Below, one piece after another: positions 20,849 to 30,101 of a DNA stretch of 43,418 nt. The notes under the pieces were generated by a model, which saw nothing but the letters and a program-made list of their open reading frames with translations, had not been told where the DNA came from and made no database searches. The translations under genes were made by a program, and so were the position numbers. The stretch is from contig URCA01000030.1 of the NCBI GenBank assembly GCA_900546265.1, positions 1 through 43,418 of the forward strand, given 5' to 3'. Positions within the stretch are counted from its first letter, which is position 1. Each line of letters begins with the position of its first letter. Origin of the DNA: an uncultured Oscillospiraceae bacterium. Its GTDB lineage: Bacteria; Bacillota; Clostridia; Oscillospirales; Acutalibacteraceae.

Positions 20849-20879
20849 GCGCCCGGCGGCGTTCCGGCCGCCGGGACGC
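20849..20879 (+). other. GC-rich intercistronic hairpin
   Basis: CCCGGCGGC (20852-20860) pairs with GCCGCCGGG (20867-20875), loop GTTCCG, no T tract. Hairpins in this place usually protect the upstream binding-protein mRNA from 3' decay and lower expression of the following genes. It lies in a 124-base gap that is otherwise empty apart from the AAGGGGG ribosome site. Confidence 0.6.
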
Positions 20880-20925
20880 GGACGGAAATGGACGCCGCCG
20901 CTGCGAGACAAGGGGGATGGTTCCG

Positions 20926-23814
20926 TTGAGAAGGCATATGCGGTGGGCCAGGCGGGTTCTGGCCGGAGTCCTGTCCGCCGCCCTGCTGCCGCTGTGCGCG
21001 GCGGCGCAGGGGAAACCGGCGGAGGCGGCGGCCCCCTCCGAAGGGGGAATGTCCGCCTTTGGCCGGGACGGCTACGACGCCTACATCGGCCGGTACGCCG
21101 ACGCGCCCCGGCCGGTGACCGTGGTGCCGGTGCCGGCGGCGGCCTGCGAGGGGACGCCCGCGCCCGAGGTGCTGCCCGTGTTCGAGGGCAGGACGGACGT
21201 GGTGGTCTTTGACCAGGCGGAAACCACCCTGACCTGGAAGGTGACGGTGGGGACGGCGGGACTGTACCGGGTGGCGGTGGATTACTATCCGGCGCCGGGG
21301 CGCACGGGCAACGTGGAGTTCGACGTGCAGCTCAACGGCGAACGGCCCTTCGAGCAGGCGCAGCAGATTGTGCTGAACCGCCTGTGGAAGGACGAGGCCC
21401 CCATGAAGCAGGACAACCGGGGCAACGATTTGCGGCCGACGCAGGTATGCGAGGACGCCTGGCTGACAGCGGATTTCGCTGATAAAGAGGGCATACTCAA
21501 CCAGCCCTATGAGTTTTACCTGCGGGAGGGGACAAACACCCTGTCCCTGGGGCTTATCCGTGAAGGGGTGTATTTGGCCGGGCTGCGGGTATACAATCCC
21601 GAGCCGCTTCCCGATTATGCGGCCTATCGCCGGGCGCTCGGCGGCGTCAAGCAGCCGGCGGCGTACCAGCAGAAGGTGCAGGGGGAGGACGCGGCGTACA
21701 AGTCGGATCCCTCCCTGTTTCCCATCGCGGATCGCTCCAGCCCGCTGACTGAGCCTTTTGACGCGGCGGCCAGCCGGCTCAACACCATCGGGGGCAGCAA
21801 CTGGCAGAACGCGGGCCAGTGGATTTCGTGGGAAATCGAGGTGCCGGAGGACGGGGATTACATCTTGGGAATGCGGTATCGCCAGGATCTGCTCAAGGGC
21901 TTTTCCTCATACCGCCGGGTATACATAGACGACGAGGTGCCCTTTTCCGAACTGCTGGAGGTGGAATACGCCTACGACAAGGACTGGATCGGCGAGCCCT
22001 TCGGCGGGGCGGAAAACCCGTATCTGTTCCGACTGTCCAAGGGGCGGCACACCATCCGTCTGGAGGTGGTCACGGGGGACACCAGCCAGACCATCCAGGC
22101 GGCGGACAATGTGGTGCTGGCCATGAACCAGGTGTATCGGAAAATCATCATGTTAACCGGCGTGCATCCCGACGTCAACCGGGACTACAACCTAGAGGAC
22201 GACATCCCCGAGCTGGCCTCCGATTTCGCCGCCATTGCGAAAATGGTGCGCGACGAGGTGGAGCGGGTGGAGAAGCAGTCGGGCCGCAGCAACGCGGACA
22301 TCGGCCTGCTCAAGGAAATCGGTGTGCAGCTCGACAGCCTTGCGGAGGACCCGGAAAGCGTGGTGGAGCGGCTGGAGCGGTACAAGAACAACGTGACCGC
22401 CCTGTCCGCGGCGATTCTCACCATGCGGCAGAAGCCGCTGGAGGTGGACTACCTGCTGGCGGCGAGCCCCGGGACGGTCATGCCCCGGGCCAAGGCCAGC
22501 TTTTGGGAATCCCTTGCCGCGGGGGCGAAGATGTTTGTCGCTTCGTTCTTCGTGGATTACAACTTCATCGGCGACGTGGCCGAGGGGGCGACGGTGCTGG
22601 ACGTTTGGGTGATGTCCGGCCGGGATCAGGCCCAGGTCACCAAGACTCTCATCGACAACCAGTTCACCCCGAAAACGGGGATTGCCGTCAACCTGAACCA
22701 CGTCAAGGGGACGCTGATGGAAGCGACCATGGCGGGGAAGGGGCCGGACATCGCCCTGGGCGTGGGCCGGACGCAGCCGGTGGATCTGGCGCTGCGGGGC
22801 ACGCTGCTGGCGCTGGAGGGCTTCGACGGCTTCGAGGAGGCCAAAAAAGATTTTCAGGAGACGGCCTTCGTCCCTTATACCCTGCAGGGGCATGTCTACG
22901 CCATGCCGGAGACCCAGATTTTCGACATGCTATTTTACCGCACCGATATTTTTGAAGAGATCGGGGTGGAGCCGCCCGAGACCTGGGACGACCTGTACCG
23001 GGTAATCCGTCTGCTGGAGAGGCGAAATCTGGACGTGGGGCTGCCCAGCCTGACGACCCAGACGGCTTCCTCGAGCACCCCGTTCCCCAAGACCTTCGGC
23101 AGCATGCTGCTGCAAAACGGGCTGTCCTATTTCAACGACGGGCAGACGGGCACCCGGTTCGACGAGGTGAAGGCCATCGAGGTGTTCACCCAGTATATTG
23201 AGCTGTACCGGGATTATTCCCTGCCGGTTTACTACGATTTCGCCACCCGGTTCCGCAGCGGCGAGATGCCTATGGGGCTGGCGCCCTATTCCATGTTCAA
23301 CGTGCTGTATATCATGGCGCCGGAAATCCGCAATCTCTGGGAGATGCGGCCGGTGTTCGGGGTGCGGCAGGAGGACGGGAGCGTCAACAACCGGGTGGAG
23401 GGCGACGGCTCGGGTGCGATCGCCTTCAGCCATGTGAAGAATCCGGAGGACGCTTTCACCTTCCTGCGCTGGTGGACGGGGGAGGAGGCCCAGACGCTGT
23501 ACGCCCGGGAGATGGAATCCATCCTGGGGCCGGCCGCCCGACATACCACGGCCAACCGGCGGGCCTTTGAGAACCTGGCCTGGTCGGCCTCTGAGCAGAA
23601 ACATCTCGTCAGCCAGTGGGATAAGGTGGTGGAGCAGCCGGTTATCCCGGGGGCCTACTTCATGTCCCGCAGCCTGAACAACGCGGTGATGGAGGCCGTA
23701 TACGACAACGGCAATCCGCGGGCGGTGCTGCAGAAGTACAACAAGGATATCAACCAGGAAATTCAGCGCAAGCGCAAGGAATTCAAGCTGGACGCGGAGG
23801 AGGGGCGGTCATGA
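20926..23814 (+). CDS. Large sugar-binding protein: two carbohydrate-binding-like domains plus ABC solute-binding domain
   Basis: 962 residues, about twice the family norm. TTG 20926 is preferred as start, because AAGGGGGA ends about 8 bases upstream; ATG 20917 overlaps that site. The signal peptide (WARRVLAGVLSAALLPLCAAAQ) has no lipobox. Two beta-sandwich domains follow (about 50-220 and 270-400; TLTWKVTVGTAGLYRVAVDYY, WISWEIEVPEDGDYILGMRYR, cited in part), both of the form seen in CBM35-like modules. A helical linker (about 405-510; DEVERVEKQSG) leads to a family 1 solute-binding domain (about 540-960; VLDVWVMSGRDQ, PETWDDLYRVIRLLE). The gene's stop overlaps the permease start by ATGA, which ties it to that permease pair. 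Confidence 0.88.
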   Translation: MRRHMRWARRVLAGVLSAALLPLCAAAQGKPAEAAAPSEGGMSAFGRDGYDAYIGRYADAPRPVTVVPVPAAACEGTPAPEVLPVFEGRTDVVVFDQAETTLTWKVTVGTAGLYRVAVDYYPAPGRTGNVEFDVQLNGERPFEQAQQIVLNRLWKDEAPMKQDNRGNDLRPTQVCEDAWLTADFADKEGILNQPYEFYLREGTNTLSLGLIREGVYLAGLRVYNPEPLPDYAAYRRALGGVKQPAAYQQKVQGEDAAYKSDPSLFPIADRSSPLTEPFDAAASRLNTIGGSNWQNAGQWISWEIEVPEDGDYILGMRYRQDLLKGFSSYRRVYIDDEVPFSELLEVEYAYDKDWIGEPFGGAENPYLFRLSKGRHTIRLEVVTGDTSQTIQAADNVVLAMNQVYRKIIMLTGVHPDVNRDYNLEDDIPELASDFAAIAKMVRDEVERVEKQSGRSNADIGLLKEIGVQLDSLAEDPESVVERLERYKNNVTALSAAILTMRQKPLEVDYLLAASPGTVMPRAKASFWESLAAGAKMFVASFFVDYNFIGDVAEGATVLDVWVMSGRDQAQVTKTLIDNQFTPKTGIAVNLNHVKGTLMEATMAGKGPDIALGVGRTQPVDLALRGTLLALEGFDGFEEAKKDFQETAFVPYTLQGHVYAMPETQIFDMLFYRTDIFEEIGVEPPETWDDLYRVIRLLERRNLDVGLPSLTTQTASSSTPFPKTFGSMLLQNGLSYFNDGQTGTRFDEVKAIEVFTQYIELYRDYSLPVYYDFATRFRSGEMPMGLAPYSMFNVLYIMAPEIRNLWEMRPVFGVRQEDGSVNNRVEGDGSGAIAFSHVKNPEDAFTFLRWWTGEEAQTLYAREMESILGPAARHTTANRRAFENLAWSASEQKHLVSQWDKVVEQPVIPGAYFMSRSLNNAVMEAVYDNGNPRAVLQKYNKDINQEIQRKRKEFKLDAEEGRS

Positions 23815-24731
23815 GGAAAACGACACCGGGCGCTTCCCTGCGCCGCAAGCGCCGCCCCAAGCAGCTGCTGGTCAGCTACGCCATGCTGCTGCCCTTTCTG
23901 TTCTTCTTCTTTTTGATGTTCGTCATGCCCATTTTCGTCTCCCTGTTCATGAGCTTCACCAACTTCAATATGCTGCAGACCCCGGATTTCGTGGGGTTCA
24001 GCAACTACATCAAGCTGTTTTTGGACGACGACGTGTTCGTCACCGCCCTGACCAACACCATGGTGTTCGCCTTCATCAGCGGGCCCATCAGCTATGTGCT
24101 TTGCTTTCTGCTGGCCTGGATTATCAGCGATTTGGGGCCGACCCTGCGCTCCATCGTGACGGTCTGCTTTTACGCGCCGTCGGTGGCGGGAACCGGCATC
24201 TATGTGGTGTGGCGGCTGATTTTCAGCTCCGACTCCTACGGCATGATCAACGGCCTGCTGATGCGCATGGGGCTTATCGACGAGCCGATTTTATGGCTGA
24301 CCGATCCGCAGATGAGTCTGGGCATCGTGATTCTGGTGCATATCTGGCTGTCCCTGGGGGCCGGGTTCCTGGCGTTTATCGCGGGGCTGCAGAACATCGA
24401 TCGCTCCCAGTACGAGGCGGGGGCCATCGACGGCATCCGCAACCGGTGGATGGAGCTGTGGTACATCACCCTGCCCAACATGCTGCCCATGCTGATATTC
24501 GGCGCGGTGATGCAGATCGCCAAGTCGTTTGCCGTGGCGGACGTCAGCATGGAGCTGGCCGGGTTCCCCAGCATCAAGTACGCGGCCCACACCATCGACA
24601 TCCACGCCTTCGATTATGGCTTCGTGCGGTTCGAAATGGGCTATGCGTGCGCGATCACGGTGGTGCTGTTCGCCATCATCATCGCGACCAACCAGGTCAT
24701 TACGCGGGCGCTGAAAAAAGTCGGCAGCTGA
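23811..24731 (+). CDS. ABC sugar transporter permease, pair A, first subunit
   Basis: 306 residues, six predicted membrane segments starting LLVSYAMLLPFLFFFFLMFV. The cytoplasmic EAA loop that contacts the ATPase reads YEAGAIDGIRNRWMELWYIT (about 199-218), followed by LPNMLPML. This is a MalF/UgpA/LplB-type subunit for carbohydrate import. The ATG overlaps the TGA of the binding-protein gene by four bases, so translation is coupled. No ATPase gene accompanies it. Confidence 0.95.
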   Translation: MRKTTPGASLRRKRRPKQLLVSYAMLLPFLFFFFLMFVMPIFVSLFMSFTNFNMLQTPDFVGFSNYIKLFLDDDVFVTALTNTMVFAFISGPISYVLCFLLAWIISDLGPTLRSIVTVCFYAPSVAGTGIYVVWRLIFSSDSYGMINGLLMRMGLIDEPILWLTDPQMSLGIVILVHIWLSLGAGFLAFIAGLQNIDRSQYEAGAIDGIRNRWMELWYITLPNMLPMLIFGAVMQIAKSFAVADVSMELAGFPSIKYAAHTIDIHAFDYGFVRFEMGYACAITVVLFAIIIATNQVITRALKKVGS

Positions 24732-24765
24732 TGCGCCGGATCCCATACGGAAAGGAGCGGATACA

Positions 24766-25677
24766 GTGAAATCTGCGCAATCGGCGGCCCTGCGGCGGCC
24801 CGTCCGCCCCAGAAGGCGGCTGGCCGTCGGGAAAAAGAAGCTCAACCGCTCGCGGGCGGCCAACGCTTTCATATTTCTGTTCCTGCTGGCCGGGGCCGTC
24901 TTTATGGACATCCCGCTGGTATACACCTTTGTCAACGCGTTCAAGCCGCTGGAGGAATTCTTTGTGTTCCCGCCGCGGTTCTATGTCATCCATCCCACGC
25001 TGGAGAATTTCAGCGATTTATCCAAGCTGCTGAGCAACATGTGGGTGCCGCTGTCCCGGTATCTGTTCAACAGCGTGTTCGTCAGCGCGGTGGCCACGGT
25101 GGGCTGCATCGTGTTCACGGTCATGGCGGCCTTTGTGATTACCAAGCACGATATTCCGGGGAAAAAGCTCATCGACTTCCTCATTGTCAACGCCATTCTC
25201 TTTACCGGCAAGGTCATCGGGGTGCCGCAGTATATCGTGCTGTCCTCCATGAACTGGATCGACAGCTTCATGGCCCTGCTGGCCCCCATGCTGTGCATGC
25301 CGCTGGGAATGTTCCTCATCCGGCAGTTCATGGACATGGTGCCGGATGAAATCATCGAGAGCGGGCGCATCGACGGGGCCGGGGAGCTGCGGATATGTTG
25401 GAAAATCGTGGCCCCCATGGTGCGGCCGGCGGTGATTACGGTATCGATTTTCGTGTTCCAGAGCATTTGGAACTATTCCTCGAGCACGGCGTTTATTTAC
25501 ACCGAATCGCTCAAGACTCTGCCCAACGTGCTGTCCCAGGTATCCAACGGCACCATGGCCCGCGCGGGGGTGGAAGCGGTGGCGGCCCTGATCATTCTGC
25601 TGCCGCCGATTCTGTTCTTCATCATTTTCCAGAGGCGGATTATCGAGACCATGTCGTCCTCGGGCATAAAGGGGTGA
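24766..25677 (+). CDS. ABC sugar transporter permease, pair A, second subunit
   Basis: 303 residues, MalG/UgpE type with six predicted membrane segments, the first being FIFLFLLAGAVFMDIPLVY. The EAA-like loop reads EIIESGRIDGAGELRICWKI (about 187-206). GTG 24766 is the start, with AAAGGAG 8 bases upstream. It pairs with the permease gene 35 bases before it. Six bases then separate it from the NHL/YIP1 gene. Confidence 0.95.
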   Translation: MKSAQSAALRRPVRPRRRLAVGKKKLNRSRAANAFIFLFLLAGAVFMDIPLVYTFVNAFKPLEEFFVFPPRFYVIHPTLENFSDLSKLLSNMWVPLSRYLFNSVFVSAVATVGCIVFTVMAAFVITKHDIPGKKLIDFLIVNAILFTGKVIGVPQYIVLSSMNWIDSFMALLAPMLCMPLGMFLIRQFMDMVPDEIIESGRIDGAGELRICWKIVAPMVRPAVITVSIFVFQSIWNYSSSTAFIYTESLKTLPNVLSQVSNGTMARAGVEAVAALIILLPPILFFIIFQRRIIETMSSSGIKG

Positions 25678-25683
25678 GTCAGT

Positions 25684-27753
25684 ATGAGATTGCGCAGAGG
25701 TCTTGCCATCGGTCTGCTGCTGGCCCTGGCGGCCGCAACGCCGGCGGCCGCCTTCACCCCCTATGAATCCTACAATTACAACGCCTGGGGCGAGAGCGTG
25801 CCCATGCCCTCCACCTATGAGGTCGAACAGGTGGCGGACGGGGCGGCCATGGGCGCCGGGGAGCTGAAGGCGCCGGCCGACCTGTTCGCGGCGGGGGAGA
25901 ACGTGTATATCCTGGACGCGGGGAACGGGCGGGTGCTGGTGACGGACACGCAGCTGCGGCTGCAGCGCACGCTGGAGAACCCGGATTTTGTGGGCGGTGC
26001 GGGCCTGTTCGTGGACGGGCAGGGGGCGTTGTATGTCGCCAACAAGGACGCGGGAAAAATCATTCGGACCGACAAGGACGGCAAGACCCTGTCCGCCTTC
26101 GGCAAGCCGGTGGGGGAGGAGATCCCCGATTCGCTGGATTTCAAGCCGGTCAAGGTGGCGGCGGGGCTGGAAGATTCCCTTTACATTGTGTGCGAGGGAT
26201 CGTTCCAGGGAATTATGGAGACCGATTATCAGGGCAATTCCCTGGGATTTTACGGCAGCAACCGGGTGGAGGCCAGCCAAATCGATCTGTTCTGGCGGCG
26301 GCTGTTCTCCAAGGAACAGCGGGAAAACACCAAAAACATCGTGCCCATCGAGTACGCCTCCCTGGACATCGACGGCGCGGGCTTCGTATACGCGGTTACG
26401 GCGGAATCGAAAAACTCCCAGTATGAAATCAAGAAGCTGGATCCCAAGGGGATGAACATCCTGCGGGTGCGGGCGGCGGAGGACATGGTGCCCGGCGTCA
26501 AGCTGAACATGGGTGACTACGGCGATCTGGAGGTCAGCTACGAGCGGGGGCAGAAGACCGACACCCGCTTTGTCGATATCAAGGCGGATGACGACGGATT
26601 CCTGTACGCGCTCGACGGGCAGCGGGGGCGGGTGTTCCAATACGACAACGACAGCAATCTGCTGTGCGTGTTCGGCGATATGGGAGAGCAGACGGGTACC
26701 TTCCGCCGGCCGGTTAGTGTGGAGAGCCTGGGGGATCGGGTGCTGGTGCTGGACAGCGAAAAGGGGAATGTGACCGTTTTCCGACCCACGACGCTGGGCG
26801 GAACCATCCGGCAGGCGGTTTCCCTGTACAACCGGGGGCTGTACGAACAGTCGAAAGAGGTGTGGCTGCGGGTCAACCGGATGTCCACCAACTACGAGCT
26901 GGCGTATACGGGCCTCGGCAAGGCGCTGTACAACGAGGGCGATTTCGCCGGGGCGATGAAATATTACAAGCTGGCGTACGACAAGCGGGGCTACGACGAC
27001 GCCTACACCGAGTACCGCAAGGAGTTCATCCGGGGGCATTTCGGCTGGCTGCTGCTCGCGCTGGCGGCGGGGATCGCCCTGCTGGCGGTGGGGGTACGGC
27101 AGATACGCAAACGGCATCCTCTGGCCCGGGTGTTCCGGGGGGAGCGCTATCTGCCGGTGAGGTATTATCTGACCAAGCCCTTCAAAGCCTCGGACGACGT
27201 GCGGATGATGGATCAGGGCGGGATCGGAGCGGCGGCGGTGATCATGGCGCTGCTGGTGCTCAGCCGGATCGTCTCCATGGGGATGACGGGGTTCCTGTTC
27301 AACAACCAGCGGCTCGAGAATATCCAGGCGGGACAGGAAATTCTTCTGGTTTTCGCCCTGTACGGCGGGTTCATCCTGTGCAACTGGGCGGTATCCACTT
27401 TGGTGGGCGGCGAGGGACGCCGCCGGGACGTGGCCGTCGTCGCCGGGTATTCCTTTGTTCCCATGGTGGTGGGAAATCTGGTGTGCGCGGTGCTGTCCAA
27501 CGGACTGACGCTGCGGGAGAGCGGCATACTCGGCATCGTATCGGCCGCGGCGACCGCCTATTCCTTCATCCTGCTGTTCATCGGGGTGATGACGGTGCAC
27601 CGGCTGACGGCTCTGGGCGCGGCGGCGAATATCCTGCTGACCCTGGTGGGGATGCTGCTGCTGCTGTTCTTGCTGGTGCTGGTGTACGGCCTGACCAGCC
27701 AGATGGTGGTCTTTATTCAAAATATTCTGACAGAAATACTCTACCGCGTATAA
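25684..27753 (+). CDS. NHL beta-propeller / TPR / YIP1-type membrane protein
   Basis: 689 residues. A signal peptide (LAIGLLLALAAATPAAA) is followed by NHL-like propeller repeats facing outward (about 60-385; APADLFAAGENVYILDAGNGR, cited in part; FLYALDGQRGRVFQYD; RVLVLDSEKGNVTVF). A TPR-like pair comes next (about 385-440; LYEQSKEVWLRVN, GDFAGAMKYYKLAY). A membrane segment (about 452-472) leads to a YIP1-like domain with about five further segments. The role is unknown; genes of this make-up are known beside sugar ABC transporters in Paenibacillus and Clostridia. Position between permease pairs suggests it helps ligand sensing or assembly of the uptake complex. That is inference. Confidence 0.85.
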   Translation: MRLRRGLAIGLLLALAAATPAAAFTPYESYNYNAWGESVPMPSTYEVEQVADGAAMGAGELKAPADLFAAGENVYILDAGNGRVLVTDTQLRLQRTLENPDFVGGAGLFVDGQGALYVANKDAGKIIRTDKDGKTLSAFGKPVGEEIPDSLDFKPVKVAAGLEDSLYIVCEGSFQGIMETDYQGNSLGFYGSNRVEASQIDLFWRRLFSKEQRENTKNIVPIEYASLDIDGAGFVYAVTAESKNSQYEIKKLDPKGMNILRVRAAEDMVPGVKLNMGDYGDLEVSYERGQKTDTRFVDIKADDDGFLYALDGQRGRVFQYDNDSNLLCVFGDMGEQTGTFRRPVSVESLGDRVLVLDSEKGNVTVFRPTTLGGTIRQAVSLYNRGLYEQSKEVWLRVNRMSTNYELAYTGLGKALYNEGDFAGAMKYYKLAYDKRGYDDAYTEYRKEFIRGHFGWLLLALAAGIALLAVGVRQIRKRHPLARVFRGERYLPVRYYLTKPFKASDDVRMMDQGGIGAAAVIMALLVLSRIVSMGMTGFLFNNQRLENIQAGQEILLVFALYGGFILCNWAVSTLVGGEGRRRDVAVVAGYSFVPMVVGNLVCAVLSNGLTLRESGILGIVSAAATAYSFILLFIGVMTVHRLTALGAAANILLTLVGMLLLLFLLVLVYGLTSQMVVFIQNILTEILYRV

Positions 27754-27773
27754 GGAAAGGCAGGTGGCGGCGA

Positions 27774-30068
27774 ATGCGGAAAGCAAACGGCTTCAGGGAA
27801 GCCTGGCGCGGTGTGCGCGCGGCGGCAAACCGCCCGGGCATGCTGCGGCGCATCGTGCGGACGGGGCTTCTCTGCCTGCTGGCCCTGACGGTGCTGGTGC
27901 CGGCGGTGTATGTGGCCGGTCTGCCCCGGGGAAAGGCGGACGCGGCGGCGGTGAACGGGACGAGGCCGGGAGAAAGCGATGCGCACTCTCTTGCCATAGA
28001 CAAGGCGACGGGCGCCGTCAGCGTGACCACCGGAGAGGGGGCCGTGTGGCGGAGCAATCCCACCCCCGACGAGGCGGCGGCCGACACGCTGGCCAAGGGT
28101 GTGTACAAGATGACCATGCTGTCCCAGCTGGTCATCCGGTATGTGGACGAGGACAACCGTAGTTATACGGCCACCACCTACGCCAACGCGCTGGACTCCG
28201 GCCGGCGGGCGCCGGATATTACGGGGGGCGGGGACGCCTACCGGGTGACCTACCGCTTTCCGACCGGGAAGGCGGCGGAGAACCGGTATCTGAGCGTGGC
28301 GGTGGAATATGCGCTGCTCAACGGCTATCTGCAGGTGCGGGTGCCCTTTGACGGCATCGAGGAAAACGACAGGTTCAAGCTGGTGGATATTTCCCTGCTG
28401 CCCTATTTTGGGGCGGGGTCGCCGGAGGATGAGGGGTATTTCCTGCTGCCCGACGGCAACGGGGCGGCGATTGATTTCAACACCCCGCGCACCGGCGCGG
28501 TGGAGTACGCGGCCGAGGTATACGGCCGGGACCCCAGTCTCAAGCAGCAGCAAAAGGGCGCGGTGGCGCAGCCGGTCAGCCTGCCCTTCCTGGGCATCCG
28601 GCGGGGACAGGACGCCCTGCTGGCCATCGCGGCCGAGGGCGGCGAGCTGGCCACCATCAAGGCGGCGGCTTCCGGCATGAGCACCCAGTGGAACAGCGCG
28701 TATTTCACCTTTCGCTACCGGGAGACGGACAACATCACCCTCAACGAAATGTCCTGGAGCGAGCGGGTGCTCCCCTATCTGGGAGAGGTCAACGGGGATG
28801 TGGAGGCGTTCACCGTCCTGTACAGCTTCCTGCCCAGGGGGCAGGCCGACGAGGCCGGCATGGCGGCCGCCGGCAGGCGGTACCTGATGCAGGCGTACGG
28901 GATGGAAGCGCCGGAAACGGGAAGCGCCCCGCTGTATATCGATTTGTACATGTGCGTGGAGCGCACCAAGGCGATGCTGGGGCTGCCCTACAGCGGCACG
29001 GAGGTGCTGACCTCCTTCGACCAGGCCATCCGGCTGTTGGACGAGATAAGGAACGTCCATCAAGGCGGGGTGGTGGTGCGGCTGAACGCTTGGCGCGCCG
29101 ATGAAAACCAGGGAATGGTGTCCGATCGTCTGGATGCGGAGGATGACATCGGCGGGAAGAAGGGGCTGGACGCCCTGATACGGTACGTCCAGGAGAACGA
29201 GGATGTGGTGCTCTGCCCGGCGGCGGATTTCACCCGGGCTCAGGAGAGCGGAGGCAGCTTTCTGGCCCTGTTCCAGGCCGCCCGCAACGTCAGTGGCTCC
29301 ATCGCCGAGGCGGCGGACTTCCTGCCCAGCACCAAGACCAAAAATACCCTGCAGGATCCCGGCTATTATCTCAACCCCGCCTATTCCCGGAATCTTCTGG
29401 AGCGCTTTGCGGCCAGGCTGAAAAAGCGGAGCGGGTCGCCGCGCGTGGGGATTGCGGTGGACGGCTACGGCAGCCTGCTGTACGCCGACGCGCACACCTC
29501 CGTGTTCGACGGTCTGTTCGCCCGGCAGGCCAGCGATCGGGCCGGATCGGCCGCCCAGTGGCAGGCGGGGCTGCGGCGGGCGGGGGAGAGCTTCGAACGG
29601 GTGTTGCTGGATGGTGCGGCCGCTTACGCACTGCCCTTCGCCACCGACGTGACGGGCATCCCCCTGACCTCCAGCCGGTACACCATCTTCACCCGGGAGG
29701 TGCCCTTCCTGCAGATGGTGCTCTCCGGCATGACGGCGGCGGCCGGAGAGCCGGTCAACATGGCGGAGGATCCGGAGACCTACCTGCTTCAATGCTTGCA
29801 GGGCGGCACGGCGCCGCTGTTCGCTTTCACGGCGGAGGAGACCTCCCGGCTGAAAAACTCCCGCCTGGACGACTTATACGATACCCAGTACGCCCAGTGG
29901 GCCGCGGATTTGCCCGCGCTGCTGGAGAACTACCAAAAGACCGCGGCCGCGGTAAGGGGACGGGCGATCACCGGGTGGCGGGAGGAAAACGGCCAAATCG
30001 TCACCACCTTCGAGGGAGGGGCGCGGCTCCTCATCGACTATGAAAACAAGACCGCCGTTCTGCAGTAA
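27774..30068 (+). CDS. DUF5696-type exported protein, possible glycosidase-like fold
   Basis: 764 residues from ATG 27774 (AGGTGG 6 bases upstream); the open frame reaches far into the previous gene but only this start makes sense. One N-terminal membrane segment (about 25-50; LRRIVRTGLLCLLALTVLVP) anchors it, with the rest outside. A beta-rich first half (SHSLAIDKATGAVSVTT-like strands; GYFLLPDGNGAAIDFNT) is followed by an alpha/beta second half with VGIAVDGYGSLLYADAH. I match it to DUF5696 by memory of its association with YIP1 and sugar ABC genes; a barrel-type glycosidase fold is possible but no catalytic pair is proven. It lies between the YIP1 gene and permease pair B. Confidence 0.7.
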   Translation: MRKANGFREAWRGVRAAANRPGMLRRIVRTGLLCLLALTVLVPAVYVAGLPRGKADAAAVNGTRPGESDAHSLAIDKATGAVSVTTGEGAVWRSNPTPDEAAADTLAKGVYKMTMLSQLVIRYVDEDNRSYTATTYANALDSGRRAPDITGGGDAYRVTYRFPTGKAAENRYLSVAVEYALLNGYLQVRVPFDGIEENDRFKLVDISLLPYFGAGSPEDEGYFLLPDGNGAAIDFNTPRTGAVEYAAEVYGRDPSLKQQQKGAVAQPVSLPFLGIRRGQDALLAIAAEGGELATIKAAASGMSTQWNSAYFTFRYRETDNITLNEMSWSERVLPYLGEVNGDVEAFTVLYSFLPRGQADEAGMAAAGRRYLMQAYGMEAPETGSAPLYIDLYMCVERTKAMLGLPYSGTEVLTSFDQAIRLLDEIRNVHQGGVVVRLNAWRADENQGMVSDRLDAEDDIGGKKGLDALIRYVQENEDVVLCPAADFTRAQESGGSFLALFQAARNVSGSIAEAADFLPSTKTKNTLQDPGYYLNPAYSRNLLERFAARLKKRSGSPRVGIAVDGYGSLLYADAHTSVFDGLFARQASDRAGSAAQWQAGLRRAGESFERVLLDGAAAYALPFATDVTGIPLTSSRYTIFTREVPFLQMVLSGMTAAAGEPVNMAEDPETYLLQCLQGGTAPLFAFTAEETSRLKNSRLDDLYDTQYAQWAADLPALLENYQKTAAAVRGRAITGWREENGQIVTTFEGGARLLIDYENKTAVLQ

Positions 30069-30101
30069 GCCGCCGCGGGGCGGGAAAGGGGGAAACGGAG
30101 A

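Noticed and set aside
25018..27786. 922-codon minus-strand frame
   Set aside because: Antisense to a permease and the NHL/YIP1 gene, composition full of His, Gln and Arg, no recognisable domain.
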